The notes below the pieces were generated by a model. It saw only the letters and a program-made list of their open reading frames with translations, did not search any database and had not been told where the DNA came from. Positions 30,467-43,100 of a stretch of DNA of 64,000 bases are shown one piece after another. The DNA is from Trileptium ribeirensis (Eukaryota; Nematoda; Enoplea; Enoplida; Thoracostomopsidae), in NCBI GenBank assembly GCA_030248225.1, contig JASANE010007453.1:40655-104654 (forward strand). The letters run 5' to 3'. Numbering within the stretch: the stretch's first letter is position 1; each line of letters begins with the position of its first letter. A program made the translations under genes and the position numbers.

Positions 30467-32200
30467 CGCTCCGTCGACGTAACAGCAACGGTATCCACAA
30501 TTTCTGTTCTAAATTTTCCGTCAACTTTTACCCTATACGACTGCTGTTCTAAATTGGTAACAGGTACCCAAGCCATACCTTCTTGTACTTCAACTACCGC
30601 ATTTGGACAAAGTATAGGTCGTTTAAATCGCATATCGGCATCAGACTCTACCATAACACTCTGCCCATTGAAATTGGTCGTATTAATGTTACATGGTACC
30701 AACTTTGTGCTTTCCGGTGGAATTTCGGTATCCACAGATACCCTGCAAACATGAAAAGCAGCCACTGGAACTTCAGTTAATTTTCCGGACTTGATTATAT
30801 TTCCGGCACCAGTCTCCGCAGACGTTGTTTCTTTACGTTGGACTAACGACCATGACCGTACTAATTTATCATTAACCAGAATTCGCATCTTCTGGTAATC
30901 GATCACGGTTTGGAACTTCCGTAACATGTCGTCACCGATGACAATCGCAACTGGCATATCCGGTACCACGTGAATTTGCACATACTGGGACTGCTCTCCG
31001 AAATGTACCAATGCTTCGAACCATCCCAGGGTCTTACTAGCTGGAGAACCATCAAAAGCAAATACCTTGATCACTTCGGAGTTCAACTTATACCGATTAA
31101 AATTTTCCTCGTAAACTTCTTGGAGCATGATCGTCATTTGAGCTCCAGTATCCGCTAGTCCTCGTAACTTATATGAATCAATTTGCACGTCAACATAAAA
31201 ACATTTGGTAGGACGAGCTAACATCTCTACTTGCGCTATAGAAACTTGCACATCATTTTGCCGTTCCGAATTTTCTTCGAAGGTTCGTTCAGGAACTTTC
31301 TCTACCAATATTTGATGACGTGAATTCTTGGGCAACTCTACTCGTGATGGTAAGTGCGAGATTTCAGACCCATCTACTTTTCTGTCCGACTTCAGATGAG
31401 AAATAATGTCGCGCATTTGTCCAGCCATGCGACGCTCTACATCATTCATTTGGCGAGCTAATGCCTCTAAAGCTACCGATTGCACGGCTCTAGATTCCGA
31501 CCGGCGCCTATTATCTCCAGTTAATTGTTTTTCCACATTCACAGATCGCTGACGACAGTCCCTGGCAAAATGACCTGGTTGACCACAGACAAAACACTTC
31601 CACAGCTCTTTAGGCGTTGTGGATTCAGCATTAGTTGACGCACGTTGCACGGGCGGTGATCGAGAAGCAACTTCTCTCACTACACCGCGTTCCTGCTGAC
31701 GAAGGCGTGCATCACGATATGGACATCGCGCGCGGACATGCCCTGTGGCACCACAATCATAACACACAACTGAGGACGCAGAAGCTCGTTCTACAACGCG
31801 GGCGTTTCTCACGTCATTGCTTTGGTTTCCGGTACTCATGCGCATTGGAGCCTGCCCACCATCGTTCCTTCGCGGTGTCGTTCCATTATTAGCACCAGCA
31901 GTTTGGCTCGGTCTCCACGACCGTTGAGGAACCGACCTATTTGTGGATCGTGGCGAAGTTCCATCCTCCTCGGGTCCCGCTAATAATTTTTCTGTGCGCT
32001 CAATTTGTACCGCTCGACGTTTCAACTCATAAAAACACCATTGATCACCATGGATCAGGCGTGAACGCAATCCACGTCGTATTCCTCGTAAAAACGTATT
32101 GCGCAATAAATTGGCGGCGTGTCTATCACCAAGTTCCAACGGAACAATTCGTTTATGCCACTGTAACTCTATTTTATCGGCAAAATCTGCGACGGAACTT
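30463..32200 (-). pseudogene. Gypsy Gag nucleocapsid and retropepsin
   Basis: Counting from 32139, the open frame of 558 codons has two CCHC knuckles (CX2CX4HX4C) at residues 126-139 and 182-195 that would bind RNA. A retropepsin active site LADTGAQ (D330-T-G332) follows, with a fold continuing to VIGDDMLRKF. The true start lies upstream; the frame joins the Gag N-terminal part at a frameshift in an A7 run near 32195-32201. The stop overlaps the RT start. Confidence 0.88.
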
Positions 32201-33362
32201 TTTTTGATTGACTCATTTGTTGGAATCTCTGAACTTCGTCTACGAATTCTCGGCTTTCTGCAAATCGTTCATGCAGCTCGTATACTAGGTCCTCGTATGT
32301 CTCCGGTGCTTCTGGACCAGTCATTAGTAACTCAATAAAACTTCGGGCAGCATCCGTTAACTTCTTACGCAGTGTACGAAACTTATCACTTGACTTTTCT
32401 ACACCTGCCAATTCAAACTCAGTTTCTAACCTACGAAAGTACGTGGCAAAATCCGTTGTACCATCGTACCTTTCAATATTAACTGGTTCCTTCGGAGGTG
32501 GCACGTTTACTACAATGGGTGGCATTGCAGGAACAGCCGCCGTCACAGGCGCTGGCGCAGGTGCAGACGCCACAGCGTGAGTACACGAACAATGTGTACA
32601 CGCGGCCGAAGTAGTACTAGTTGGTACAGTCGTAAGGCCAGTCGAGACTACAGTCGCTGAAGCTGGAGCTGATATAACCGAGGTAGACACAACAACTGGT
32701 ACCGACTGAACCATTGTAGATACGGACGGGATATCGAAAGTTGAAACCTGAGCAGTCGGCAATGGCGCCGCCACTGTGTGCTGTTCAGCCCTAACGGGGT
32801 CTATCAGTGGCAAAGTAGATGTAACACCTAGACATACTTTCGGCCTAGTATCCGCCTCTGTAACGGTAGCATCCATGTAAACTGAATCTTCTATCCCGAC
32901 ATCAGAGGTCGGAGTTACTACCGGATCCATGCTTATAAGATCTCGCAACTGATTAAAATTACCTCGCATCTCACTCATTTGTTCCTGTATAGCATTGTTC
33001 TGCTGTCTTATTTGTTATTGTACGTCACTATTTTGTCGTTCTATTTGCTCATGGAGATCATTGTTTTGTCGCACCACAAAGTTTTGGAATTTGCGCTCGC
33101 GTTCCATGGTATCTACCATTATTTTATCGTACTGACGACTAGAGTCGCGTACTAAGTCAGTTATGTCATCGTATTTGCGATTTGTATCAAGTAAGCTTAC
33201 CTCCAGTCGACGCAAGGTCACCTCCAACGGAGTTGACGTAGCATTACTCCTGGACGTGGTCGGGTCATCAGTAGCAGTAGGCAGCGGCGTACTGGCGCTA
33301 TCTATCACTATTGACCACTGGGTCGTGTCGTCGTGAGGCATATACGCAGCTGTATCGTCCAT
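32169..33362 (-). pseudogene. Gypsy Gag N-terminal and capsid part
   Basis: It starts at ATG 33362. A coiled-coil-prone N-terminal part (NDLHEQIERQ) runs into a TAA at 33015, and the same frame continues through a Thr/Val/Pro-rich linker. A capsid-like stretch then follows (IERYDGTTDFATYFRRLETE, KFRTLRKKLTDAARSFI, EDLVYELHERFA) with the layout of Ty3-type Gag. The frame breaks at the A7 run. Confidence 0.82.
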
Positions 33363-35300
33363 ATCGTAAAAGAAACAAAACACCGTTCACAGCTACGACA
33401 CTCACCAATTCGTGCTGTAACGCGCAAAAATAACACTATGGAAATGTCACTAAATATCACCACTAACCACCGACCAATCCAATCCGGCGAACGTACCAAC
33501 TGGATCTTCACAGGATCAGCATTGGCATTGGCCTCGTCATGGCCACCATGTCGGAGCTTAATCTTTTTTCGACGACGTGTAGACTCGTGCTTACGCGGCG
33601 CTCCGACCCCCAGTCGCTACTAGAACACACAATGTTTAGAACTTATTTACAGTATAGGCCACCAAATACCTCTTCTGTTGCAGACCGGGGTGCGCGAGAT
33701 CGTGGTCTAGCGAACTAGTAAAGTGGTGATGATTGGGAATCACTTCTGGTATGCGGCCGCAAGTGTAACAGCTCTGTTTTATTACTGAGATTTTATCACG
33801 CTCTTCTTACTCCAAGTCAACGACAGTCAAAGGGTGGCAAATGTTTATTTCCCGGAAGAACGAAGTGCCACTTTTCTACGGTAGTCAAAAGTGACTAAAC
33901 TATTGAGGTTTACTAATACAAAACGAAGAAAACCACCTAAGTCCGAACTCGAATTTGATATCTGGTTGGCAAACTTTGTTTAGAATTCGGTTTACGGATA
34001 ACCAACCGTGGCACTCCGAGTTCGAGCTATTATTGATACCGTATTACACGACCCGTGAATAGTACGCAAACAAATATTAATCAGTATGAAAGAACATCAC
34101 GAATCCGTAGCAAATTCCAATATATATTACGCGCTCTCCATATGACAGACCAGCACTGTAATCTACTGCTTAGATCAACCATATTAACCGTCCAGGTAAA
34201 TCCAAACTTATTCGGTACATTCGTTTCGAATGCCCCGCTAACTTGCGCGTACTGGCCTGAATGCAATTGGCCACCAGTCAATATAAACGATGCTGAATGC
34301 AATTACAATTTAGCAACAACCGAAAAAAACCATCTCGGCCCAAACGCAGTCGGCCTCTAAGTAGATCCATATTATTTTCAACTACAACACAGCTAACACC
34401 TCATATCTTCATATTATACTCGGGAAAAACTCGCGGATTGCGTTGAGGTGAGAACTAAGACGATAAAAATCGCTACTGTTACAGGCCATCGACGAGGCAA
34501 AAACTCAGTCAAACTCGGGTACGAAAAACGTTAATCCACGCGAAACCAAGAATAAAGAATGAAACGGAACACAGTACAAACACATGACACTACTATAGCA
34601 CCGTAAAAACCCGTCGGAAATTAGCTAGGTCACCCGAATTCAAAATATAACTAATATGCATGAAAATGAATCGTCCCCGCTTTGGAACTTTGACCCCTTA
34701 GTCGCGACCATGCCGTATAGACAGTCAGGACGACACCCATACTGTAAATCAATTCCCGAGGGTGTACGACACACCAGTAGCTACTACATTTTTGAGACAG
34801 TATCGTACGCACCATTAGCTACCAATTTGGCGCGAATAGCTTAACGGACAGTATTACTATTTATCATGTCCTGTGACTTGCTCCTTTAAATTCTCGATAT
34901 TTGTATCTGCCCATATGAAATTGCTAAAAAATTCCATCATCCAATTAAACGCCAGAGAAGTGTTTTAATATACCTACTAGTATTGAAAAAATTTATATAA
35001 AAACATGGGGGTTCTAAGAAACCTGTTATCACATTGTATAACAATATGGAGTACTTAAGTTCCAACATAACTACTACGTGACGCCGCTAAGTTATATAAA
35101 AACGGTCCCTGAATTAGCTAGGTAATTCAACTAAACTCAAAAACTACAACCATCATAACAATACCAATTGAATAATTAAATTCACTGAATGCAATAATGA
35201 GTAACCATGTATCCATATGCAAGACGCCCGACCGACGAAAACAAATGACACTCTATACCATATTAATATAACACGCGCTTGCCGCGAATATAATATATAC
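33363..35300. other. Region upstream of the Gypsy gag
   Basis: 1.9 kb in which a 5' LTR and leader would be expected. I see no convincing gene. The phrase GAATTAGCTAGGT-type sequence occurs at 34618-34634 and 35110-35125 with some flanking similarity. A GGCCACCATGTCG motif lies at 33541. No LTR boundaries could be fixed. Confidence 0.4.
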
Positions 35301-36058
35301 TTTATATATTTATTATATAATTTAGAAAGGATTTTAAATGAGAAATTTGAAAGGAGAAAAGGGTGAAATGTTGGGGTGTGGTTTGAGAAAAGTAGAGAGG
35401 GGGATGGTAAAATTTTAATATGGTGAAGGGGGTAGGTAGGGGAGTTTGCGTTTAAATTTTGAGGAGTGGGGGTTAAGATTTAATAAAATGGGAGATATTT
35501 GAAAAATGTAAAAAGTTGGAGGAAAAATGGGAATTTTGAAAAATAGAAATTTATGAAAAATAAAGAGGTGGGGAAGGGGTGGAGTACATATATGAATGAG
35601 GGTGGTAAGGGAAAAAGGATATTAAAATTTGGGAGATAGGGGTTGAGTTTTGAGAGAATGGAGGATGTTTGAAAAATGGAAAAAAATGAGGAAAAAGGAT
35701 ATTTCTGGAAAGGGTGAATTTATAGGAAATAAGAAGAAAAGGAAGGAGGGGGTTTAATATGTGGATGGGGGTGGTGATATGAAAAAGATATGAAAATTTT
35801 AGGGAGAGTGGGTGAGGTTTTAGTGGAGGGGAGGGATTTGAATTTTGGTTGAAAAATAAGAAAAAGGAGAAAAATGAATTTAGGGTAGAATTTTGGTTAT
35901 ATGTAGAAGAAAAGGGTGGGTGAGGTATATATTGTAAGAAAAAGGGTGGGGAAAAAGAAAAAGGGTGTTTTGTATAAATTTTAATTAAGAAATTTAGGTT
36001 TTGGGGAATTTATGGGGATGGGGGAATTTTGGTAAGTATATAGGTTTTATTATATTTT
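35301..36058. repeat. Cytosine-depleted G/A/T tract with weak ~165-bp periodicity
   Basis: Over 758 bases the plus strand has only three cytosines (35449, 35586, 35705) but abundant G runs of three to five. Similar phrases recur at roughly 165-170 bp, such as GGGAGATATTTGAAAAATG near 35490, GGAGGATGTTTGAAAAATGG near 35655 and GGGAGGGATTTGAATTTTGG near 35827. The flanking DNA has normal cytosine content, so the edges are sharp. No ORF or family is recognised. It lies between the retroelement block and the MTR4 gene. Confidence 0.85.
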
Positions 36059-37017
36059 ACATATTTATAGAAAATACATAGCTAGTTTATATTTCTATAT
36101 ATACATAAGTTTCCGTACACATTACGCTCATATGCCATGCCGAGGGCGACAGGGGATACCAGGGCGGCGTGGGGGCGGCCTTTAGGGAAAAGAAAAAGAA
36201 AAGTTTTGTGGTGAAAAAGGCACCAGCCTCAACACAGGTCCTGTCCGGAACGACTTTAAAATTTGTAGTTGAACTTGTTAACCAGAACATTAAATTCACA
36301 ATTTTTTTATTAAATTAAGTGTGGTACTTAGAGTTGCTTTGTAATTCTTTAACATGTGTTACAATTCCGTTTCTCTAAACATCGCATAAGTCATAACTGC
36401 CTATGAAAATAAGCCGCATTGTGCCGTTAGCTGAAAATATATTTTTTGCTTAGTCGATCCAGACCATGGACCTGTTCAGATCAAAAAATTTCTTCAGGTT
36501 GCATCACTATTTCAAACATTCAACAGGACAAACAGCTATCTGTGTTTAAAGAATTTTCCGAAATAAAATATTCTTGAATTAACTATAAATGCATTATACC
36601 TTTATGGTGTTACAATATGTGCCTAATGTGCTATTGAGTTTGCTGTCACAATTTCCTATATTTTGTTAAATATTTATAGTCTTTATATCACTACAAGCTG
36701 TCAAAGTTCACCTTTTGTACGAGAGTGGAACTTTTTAATCTAAATACATTTATATGTCTTCTATTCAGGCGGCGACTGCCAGTATTACATTAAATTTGAA
36801 TAGTGAACAAGCAGCACTTAAACTTTTCTCTGGCGTTTTTATAGTGGGTACATGAACTAATGCATGAACTAATGAGTATTATACAGTCATTGAACTCTGC
36901 GCGTACTGTTATCATGAAATAGGCATTTCCAGGTAGCATTGTTTGTTTTATTGGTCTTGTTGTAGGTGCGCAGTAAATCAGGTTTACTATATCTGCTGTA
37001 AACTAACTCTTAATAAA
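36059..37017 (+). other. Upstream region of the MTR4 gene
   Basis: 959 bp before the MTR4 start codon. A GC-rich patch at 36120-36250 stands out from AT-rich DNA. Promoter elements or a trans-splice acceptor cannot be fixed by eye; several AG dinucleotides after pyrimidines (e.g. TTTCCAG near 36930, TTGTAG near 36965) are possible acceptors. Confidence 0.35.
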
Positions 37018-37124
37018 ATGGCAGACGACGAAGTTGATGCATTTGACGTATTTAACGAAGGGCAAGAAAAACTGAAACCACGTGGAAATGCCAAGTTGAA
37101 GTCCACCATTGACACCAAAACGAA
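37018..37124 (+). CDS. MTR4: MTR4 exon 1
   Basis: It starts [16 protein letters not shown], the acidic N terminus usual for animal MTR4, with purine at -3 of the ATG. The donor is AA|GTAAGC, phase 2. Confidence 0.88.
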
Positions 37125-40100
37125 GTAAGCGGAATTGAGCAAATTACTAGCATAAAGTATAAAACGAAAGTTTTTCTGGCTTTAGCTTATCAACTACGGT
37201 GTCTGATGTAATTCCTGGACCGAATATCAACTTTGTTGCTGAACAGGTCTGTATACCACGGGAACCGCTGTAAATCGTGGTGTTTGTTTCGTGTCGTTAA
37301 ACAACTGCTTGGTGTTTTGGTATGTTTACGTTGACACACAGAAACACCGATGGATAACTGCATCTACATGGTTACAGTAAGTGATGGATGAATTTAGCCT
37401 TAAATATCTGGCGCATATTTTATTACACCTTTCTACCCTGGCGTTCCAGATGAAATCACGAGCAGTTCGAGAAGACTAGATATGGTGATATTGCCGCAAT
37501 AATAGTTTAAGTTTTTACCTCCGGTTCCCGTGAGATGTGGTTTTTAGTGGTTGATCCGTTTATTGTCGTTGTTAGTAATGTTAGCTAACTCAAAATGGAT
37601 GCTTTTCTTGTTCGATCCTTTGTTTGGATCGATGGCAGTGATCGAATTTATTAATCTTTCGCATAGAATGACATCAGATCTGCTGTGAATTACTAATAAC
37701 TAGCTAGAAATGTTTTGTTTCTCGATCGAACATCGCTATTGCGACATAGGTATGTGGTGTTCCTGTGAGTCAACATCTGAAAGTTTTCCACTTATATTCT
37801 TACACACATTATTTAGAGCTGATGATTTGTTGGATTGTCTAACGTCCGGAAAACAAGCCAAACGCAAACACGAAGAGGCTACGGAGCTCGAAGTGACAGA
37901 AGATCGAAAAGACGGGGTAGCAGAAAAGATTAATCGACATTCAGCAAACAATAGAACTGATGAAGATTTGGGGTAATATTGGTTTTTAATTGGCCTTATA
38001 TTTTTATATTTGAGTATATATTTCTACTGTGAAGATATCGCTACAATGGGTATATATATCTACCGTTTCCATAGGGTGTTCGAGAGACCCCAGAATTGTG
38101 GTGCCTCAAGCCATAGATGCCCCAAGTGAATTTGGCATCCCACAGGTAGCTGCTTTGAGGTAACTTCAAAAATGAACATCATAAATAATAAAAAATTGTT
38201 ACAGTAAACTCATTGTTATGTTTTACTATTCATGACACAATCGTAAACTAGTAGATTATCTTATGGTTAATTCTTAGTGTTGAATATGTAATTTAGAGAG
38301 ACGTATATACATAGCTATATTGAGCAAGAAATCTACCACTGAACATCAGCCATGTTGCTCATATAGTTAAGAAGATATTCCCATTATCGCAATAAGTAAG
38401 TTCATAGAGGATAAATTACTATGAAAAATGAGACCATAAACACCTGTATGACCATTTTGCTGTTGAGAAGATATGCCCGTGTATTTTAGCATCTATTGGA
38501 AAACTCATTTTGCCCCAGTCCTGCATCGTAAATAAAGACAATAGCTACGCACATTTGCACTTACGTAGAGGAATAATTGCTCTACAAAATTGACCAAACA
38601 CAGCTGTATATCTCAAATTGTGCAGATATATATTACTGTTTTCGTGTATTTTGGAACACCGGAGCCTGTTTTGTCTCAAACCATAAATCTAAGAGAACGG
38701 CATAGTAAAGCGTAATATATACTCTTGTAGAAGCTTACTTGCTTTACAAAACGAGCACAATCTAACTTTGTTATCTACACCGTTTGTCGAGTTACAATAA
38801 GTAAAGTGATTTCTGGGGCTCTCCGAGCCCCTTTGGCCAGCTATTCGAAGAGATGTTGGAATGGGACGTCGCTCCTAACTAAGAGGGACCATTACAGATA
38901 TCAAGCTTTCAAATGAGCTATCGCGCGAATCAATTCACCCAGCTAAAATTGAGTTATGGGAGTAATCCTAAAAACCCAATGGACATCGTCATATTTATCA
39001 CTGTCAGGATTAGTAAAATTTCTTTACTTCCGTTGTCTCACTCACTACACTGGGAATACCATAAAATGAAGCCAGCAAAAACACCCGTTTTCACTAGGTA
39101 TATAAATAATGAATATACAACAGAAACACTGATATGAATGTCGTCATGGTTACGAAAACACGATGAAATGCAGAGATAAGACGCCAGCTAACCTTAAAGA
39201 CATCGTTTTCAAGCGGCAATCCTAAGGTATATAATAATCTCAAGGGATGCAGGTATTTATGGTTGGATCTAAGAGGCCCCAGCTCGAAGACCTCCAAGCA
39301 GAATTTTGATGTCATGGGGAGGCCAGTGTATATCTGGCTTCTCCGAACCTAGGGGGTGAACGTCTGCGATTTCTCAGTGTTGCAGCCAAGAAAAAGGTGC
39401 CCCCAGTTAAGGCCCTGGTCAAAATTTTGGGGTCGCTGTGGCAAAATGTGTGCTTCTCCGTTTCTTAAAACACCTAGTGACATTAATCTTGACAAATTTT
39501 AACTTCTGAAACTAACAATTTCAAAGTTAGGTAAAAATTCGTTGACAAATAGTTTTTGACCTCGCTAAAGAGTTTTTTGCACCGTTTCCGATTTATAAAC
39601 AGTTCTCAAGTTTTTCATTAAAACATCGAATTTTGAAATTTTTAGATTTCGAAGCCCCGGTTCAATCGGAGGGGGCATCAATTCATGTCCCCGGCAAAAT
39701 CCGGTATGTACCCCAGATACGAATCGGCTGTTCCCCGGTTCATGCCTTCGGGCAATTTTTTCAGCGAATGGAGAAACCAATGTATATATATCAGGAAGTA
39801 ACCTGAAGTCCTACCGGAGCTGGAATTTCGGTTAGAAAATTTTGTTTAAGATTTTCCACATTTTTTGCTCCAATTCCAGTCCTTACATACATTTTATTTA
39901 GACAATGGCCAATTTCCGTTGATAACCGACAAAGCAAAATTTTACGTCAACAAGTTGCTCTTTAAAACATAAGAATGTCAAATGCTTTTAGTAGGAATTT
40001 TTATTTTTACCTTTTAGAAATAGTTTACCTTAAGCTTATTTTAACCTGTTCGACATAATACTGATAATAGAGTATGGATTGCTTAGAAATACATAGGCCG

Positions 40101-43100
40101 GAACTTTCAAACTTGAACATCCGACCATATCATAAGCAATTCTGTGGGCGCTAAGTGGAAATACGTGAAATTTTTTTGTTTGTTTCTGTCTTCATAACTC
40201 ATCTTCGGGTCTATGAGATTCGACAGAATTTTTTATTCGATAGCAAAATCTTTGAGTATGTGCCGTTTAGTTGAACGCGAACAGCTCCAACTCCATCTTT
40301 GGAATCAAAATGGCAAAAAACAGGTTTTAAGGGTTATGTTCCAAATATGGCTTGCGGGTACCAGTCTTTCGCAGCCCACGTCTCGCGACACAGGCTTCGG
40401 ATCGAAAAACCATAAAATCAGATTATTGACATCTAAAAAATTTTATTGGCCACGGCTTTTTGTGGGACAACTCCCTGAACCGCTGTGAGGCTGAACATAT
40501 TTCGTTAACCCTTTGCCGACATATATATTAATTTTTAAATATTCGACATATTATTGCGTGTTTTACCGTACAATGAGTGTCTATTAAGCTATCAAGTGCG
40601 CTGGATATGATTGTTTTGCTATCTAGAGCCAACTTGACTGTAATATACCTCTCCATGGGGTTCTCTTGTATTAGTGTCGACGAAACCTATTTCCAAAATG
40701 TAATGTATTTTCATTTTTGGTTATGTAATGCATGCAGGTCACAATAATGGAGTATATAGGTCTTTTGATACTCTGAATTCGATGGTCCGGTTATTTAGAG
40801 TCCAGCACGAATAATTAACGACTTTTCAGATGTTTCCAATGATTTTAGGGTCCACGAACCCGATCACCAGAATATATGTAGTTTGTCTTAACTATATATC
40901 ATGGTTAGGTACAGAGCATGAAGATAGGTCTTTATCTTTACTATATTTGTTGTTTTACCTCACAGCAGCGACATAATTTACAACATTGTTACAGCGACAT
41001 GAACGATGCCAAGTGAATCTTCGGGAATATGTAACTCTGTCGGGCGTAACATTAATGACAATATTTACGTAGTTGCGCAATCCAATATCTAATCGTTCTA
41101 CATTAATTTATGTTTTAGGAGTATCGAAGCCATGCCTCGTATCAGTATCCATACCCTTGAAACTGAACGCGCGTGTACTCATGAAGTTTGTGTTCCATAC
41201 GACCAGGAATATGTGCCTTTGGTGCCCCGTACAACTGAGCGTAAGTTTATATGACTCGGATATTTCACCCAGGCGCAGATAATAAGAACATACTCCCGCT
41301 GTCTGGAATACGCCTCACCATTATGAAATAATAAATTAATAAACCTTCGACTTTACGTTAGGTATATATTCGATAGAATACAGGTATAATCACTTAATCA
41401 TCGAGATTTAACGACAATAATATATTAATTTTGTTTAAAAAATACCCAGAATAGATATTCCCGTATTTCGATCAAATACCACAAAAGTCTAGCTCTAACA
41501 GAAAGTTGTTCACATGAAAAAGGTTTAGCACTTAAAGTCAGAAATTGTGTACTTCGACCGCGATGTCCGTGGCGTATTGCTGTATTTTACACTTGTTAAT
41601 ATTATTTACCTGATTTTATACGTAATTTCATGCCAAGTGCCAAATGTGCATAGCCATGTATCACATTCAAAGCAGAAATTTTATAAAAAGTTCATCTTAC
41701 CATTGTTATGCTAAGACTTTTACTTGTGATAGTGTGGTACGTATATTTATTGCCTAATTTTTGACAACTTGGCATTTATAACTCCCAGATATTTTCGGAA
41801 TTTTGAAGGTAGGTTAGTTTAGGGAACCCCTTCTAGATCAGTCAAACCGGGATTAATCATCTTAAAAGCCTAATTGTGCTTCTTGTTTTGAGAATTTTAG
41901 AAATACAGCCTAAAGATGTTTTAGAGACGTAGAATTTGTCGAAATGTTAAGGAAAATGCAATGTTAAAACTGGTGGACACTAAAAAATCGCTGTTATATT
42001 TGTCAGTATCCAAACGGGGTGGGGACCCTGGCATGTCGGAGTCACGTTGTACCGTAGATTATTTATTAGAATTGTTCTGATTTCTCAGCGGCTGTTCTGT
42101 CTGTCCTGTTAACGGATTTTAACATTTTTAGCTGCGAAAGAATACAAGTTTGTGTTGGACCCGTTCCAAGTACAGGCAGTTCTCTGCCTCGATAATAACC
42201 AGTCAGTTATGGTTTCAGCTCATACGTCGGCTGGCAAAACAGTTGTGGCAGAGTAAGATTTTTGTTTCTAAATTAAATATATATAATTAATAAATTAAAC
42301 AAATGACTTTTTCAGTGTGTCGGAAAATTATTGGTCTCGCAATACTTTGAATATGTTTTAGCATACATGAGTTTTGTTTTACTTTGTTTTATTGCTCCCT
42401 TTTCTGAATTTGCGGACAGCTGCATCCCCAGGCAAAATCAGGTGTCCTGCGATAATTTTCCTTGGTACAATGTACTCAAACAAAATTGTTCTGTACCCCC
42501 TGGTGAAATATTTTCCTCCCAACGTTATAAAAATTTGATAAAATTTTTTTAAAAGTGTCTTCTGAAGATAAAAATTAATACATAAAATAGGGTTTCCGCG
42601 CGGCAGGTAAGCGTAAAAAACATGCAAATGAGGTTGTTAATAGGGAATGCAGAGAAAATTTTATATGACAAATACAATTTAATAAAATATAGTTTTGAGT
42701 GTTGCTATTAACTTAATAGATCCGCCTTTGCAGTGCTCCAGAGGCCTCAAGCCAACTGTTTTAGCGTTTTCGTTAAATCAGTCAATTTTTGACCATCTTA
42801 GATTTCTACTACTTATTTTATGCTCGCTCCGTGGCAAAATTCAGTACACGATGGTTCTGAACCAGGGGGTGTTCCCCAGTTCATGCTACTGCTCCTGACA
42901 AATTTTCAGCGAATGCAGAAGCCAGTATTATGCCTATGTTTGTACCAAGTCAAAGCAGGTAGACTTAATGTTGGAAAATGCAGCGACATTTTAATTGATT
43001 AGAGTGAATTCTTGTAGCGGGCAGACGTAAATTTATGTCGACTAATATCCACATACAGCTCAGGTTTGGCTTTATTGACGAACCAGAACCAGGTCACAAA

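Larger units (their letters stand above)
27132..33362 (-). mobile_element. Decayed Ty3/Gypsy LTR retrotransposon (gag-pro-RT-RNase H-integrase-PHD)
   Basis: On the minus strand the order is Gag with two CCHC knuckles, retropepsin, reverse transcriptase, RNase H, H2C2 zinc finger, DDE integrase and PHD finger. Protease before RT and integrase last is the Ty3/Gypsy order. Several in-frame stops (33015, 29954, 28099, ~27451) and at least four frameshifts (about 32195, 29800, 28290, 27570) make it non-functional as read. No LTR pair or primer-binding site was identified. A target duplication was also not found, so the outer limits are unknown, and the exonuclease ORF at 22385-26437 may or may not be part of it. 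Confidence 0.9.

Noticed and set aside
22385..33362. Reassigned stop codons (TAA/TAG read as Gln) in the retroelement block
   Set aside because: Host exons use CAA/CAG for Gln and TGA as a normal stop, and the block also has frameshifts, so decay explains it better.
33541..33720. Plus-strand ORF starting in a perfect GCCACCATG context
   Set aside because: Only ~60 codons, no family resemblance, and the same motif occurs in noncoding spots at 26651 and 26951.
20541..35300. LTR pair for the Gypsy element
   Set aside because: Only short shared motifs were found between the two sides; no long direct repeat with TG...CA ends could be supported by eye.
38075..38148. Possible MTR4 exon (acceptor TTTCCATAG, open frame, GTAGCT donor)
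   Set aside because: It breaks the phase between exon 2 and exon 3, which join perfectly without it, and its peptide does not resemble MTR4.
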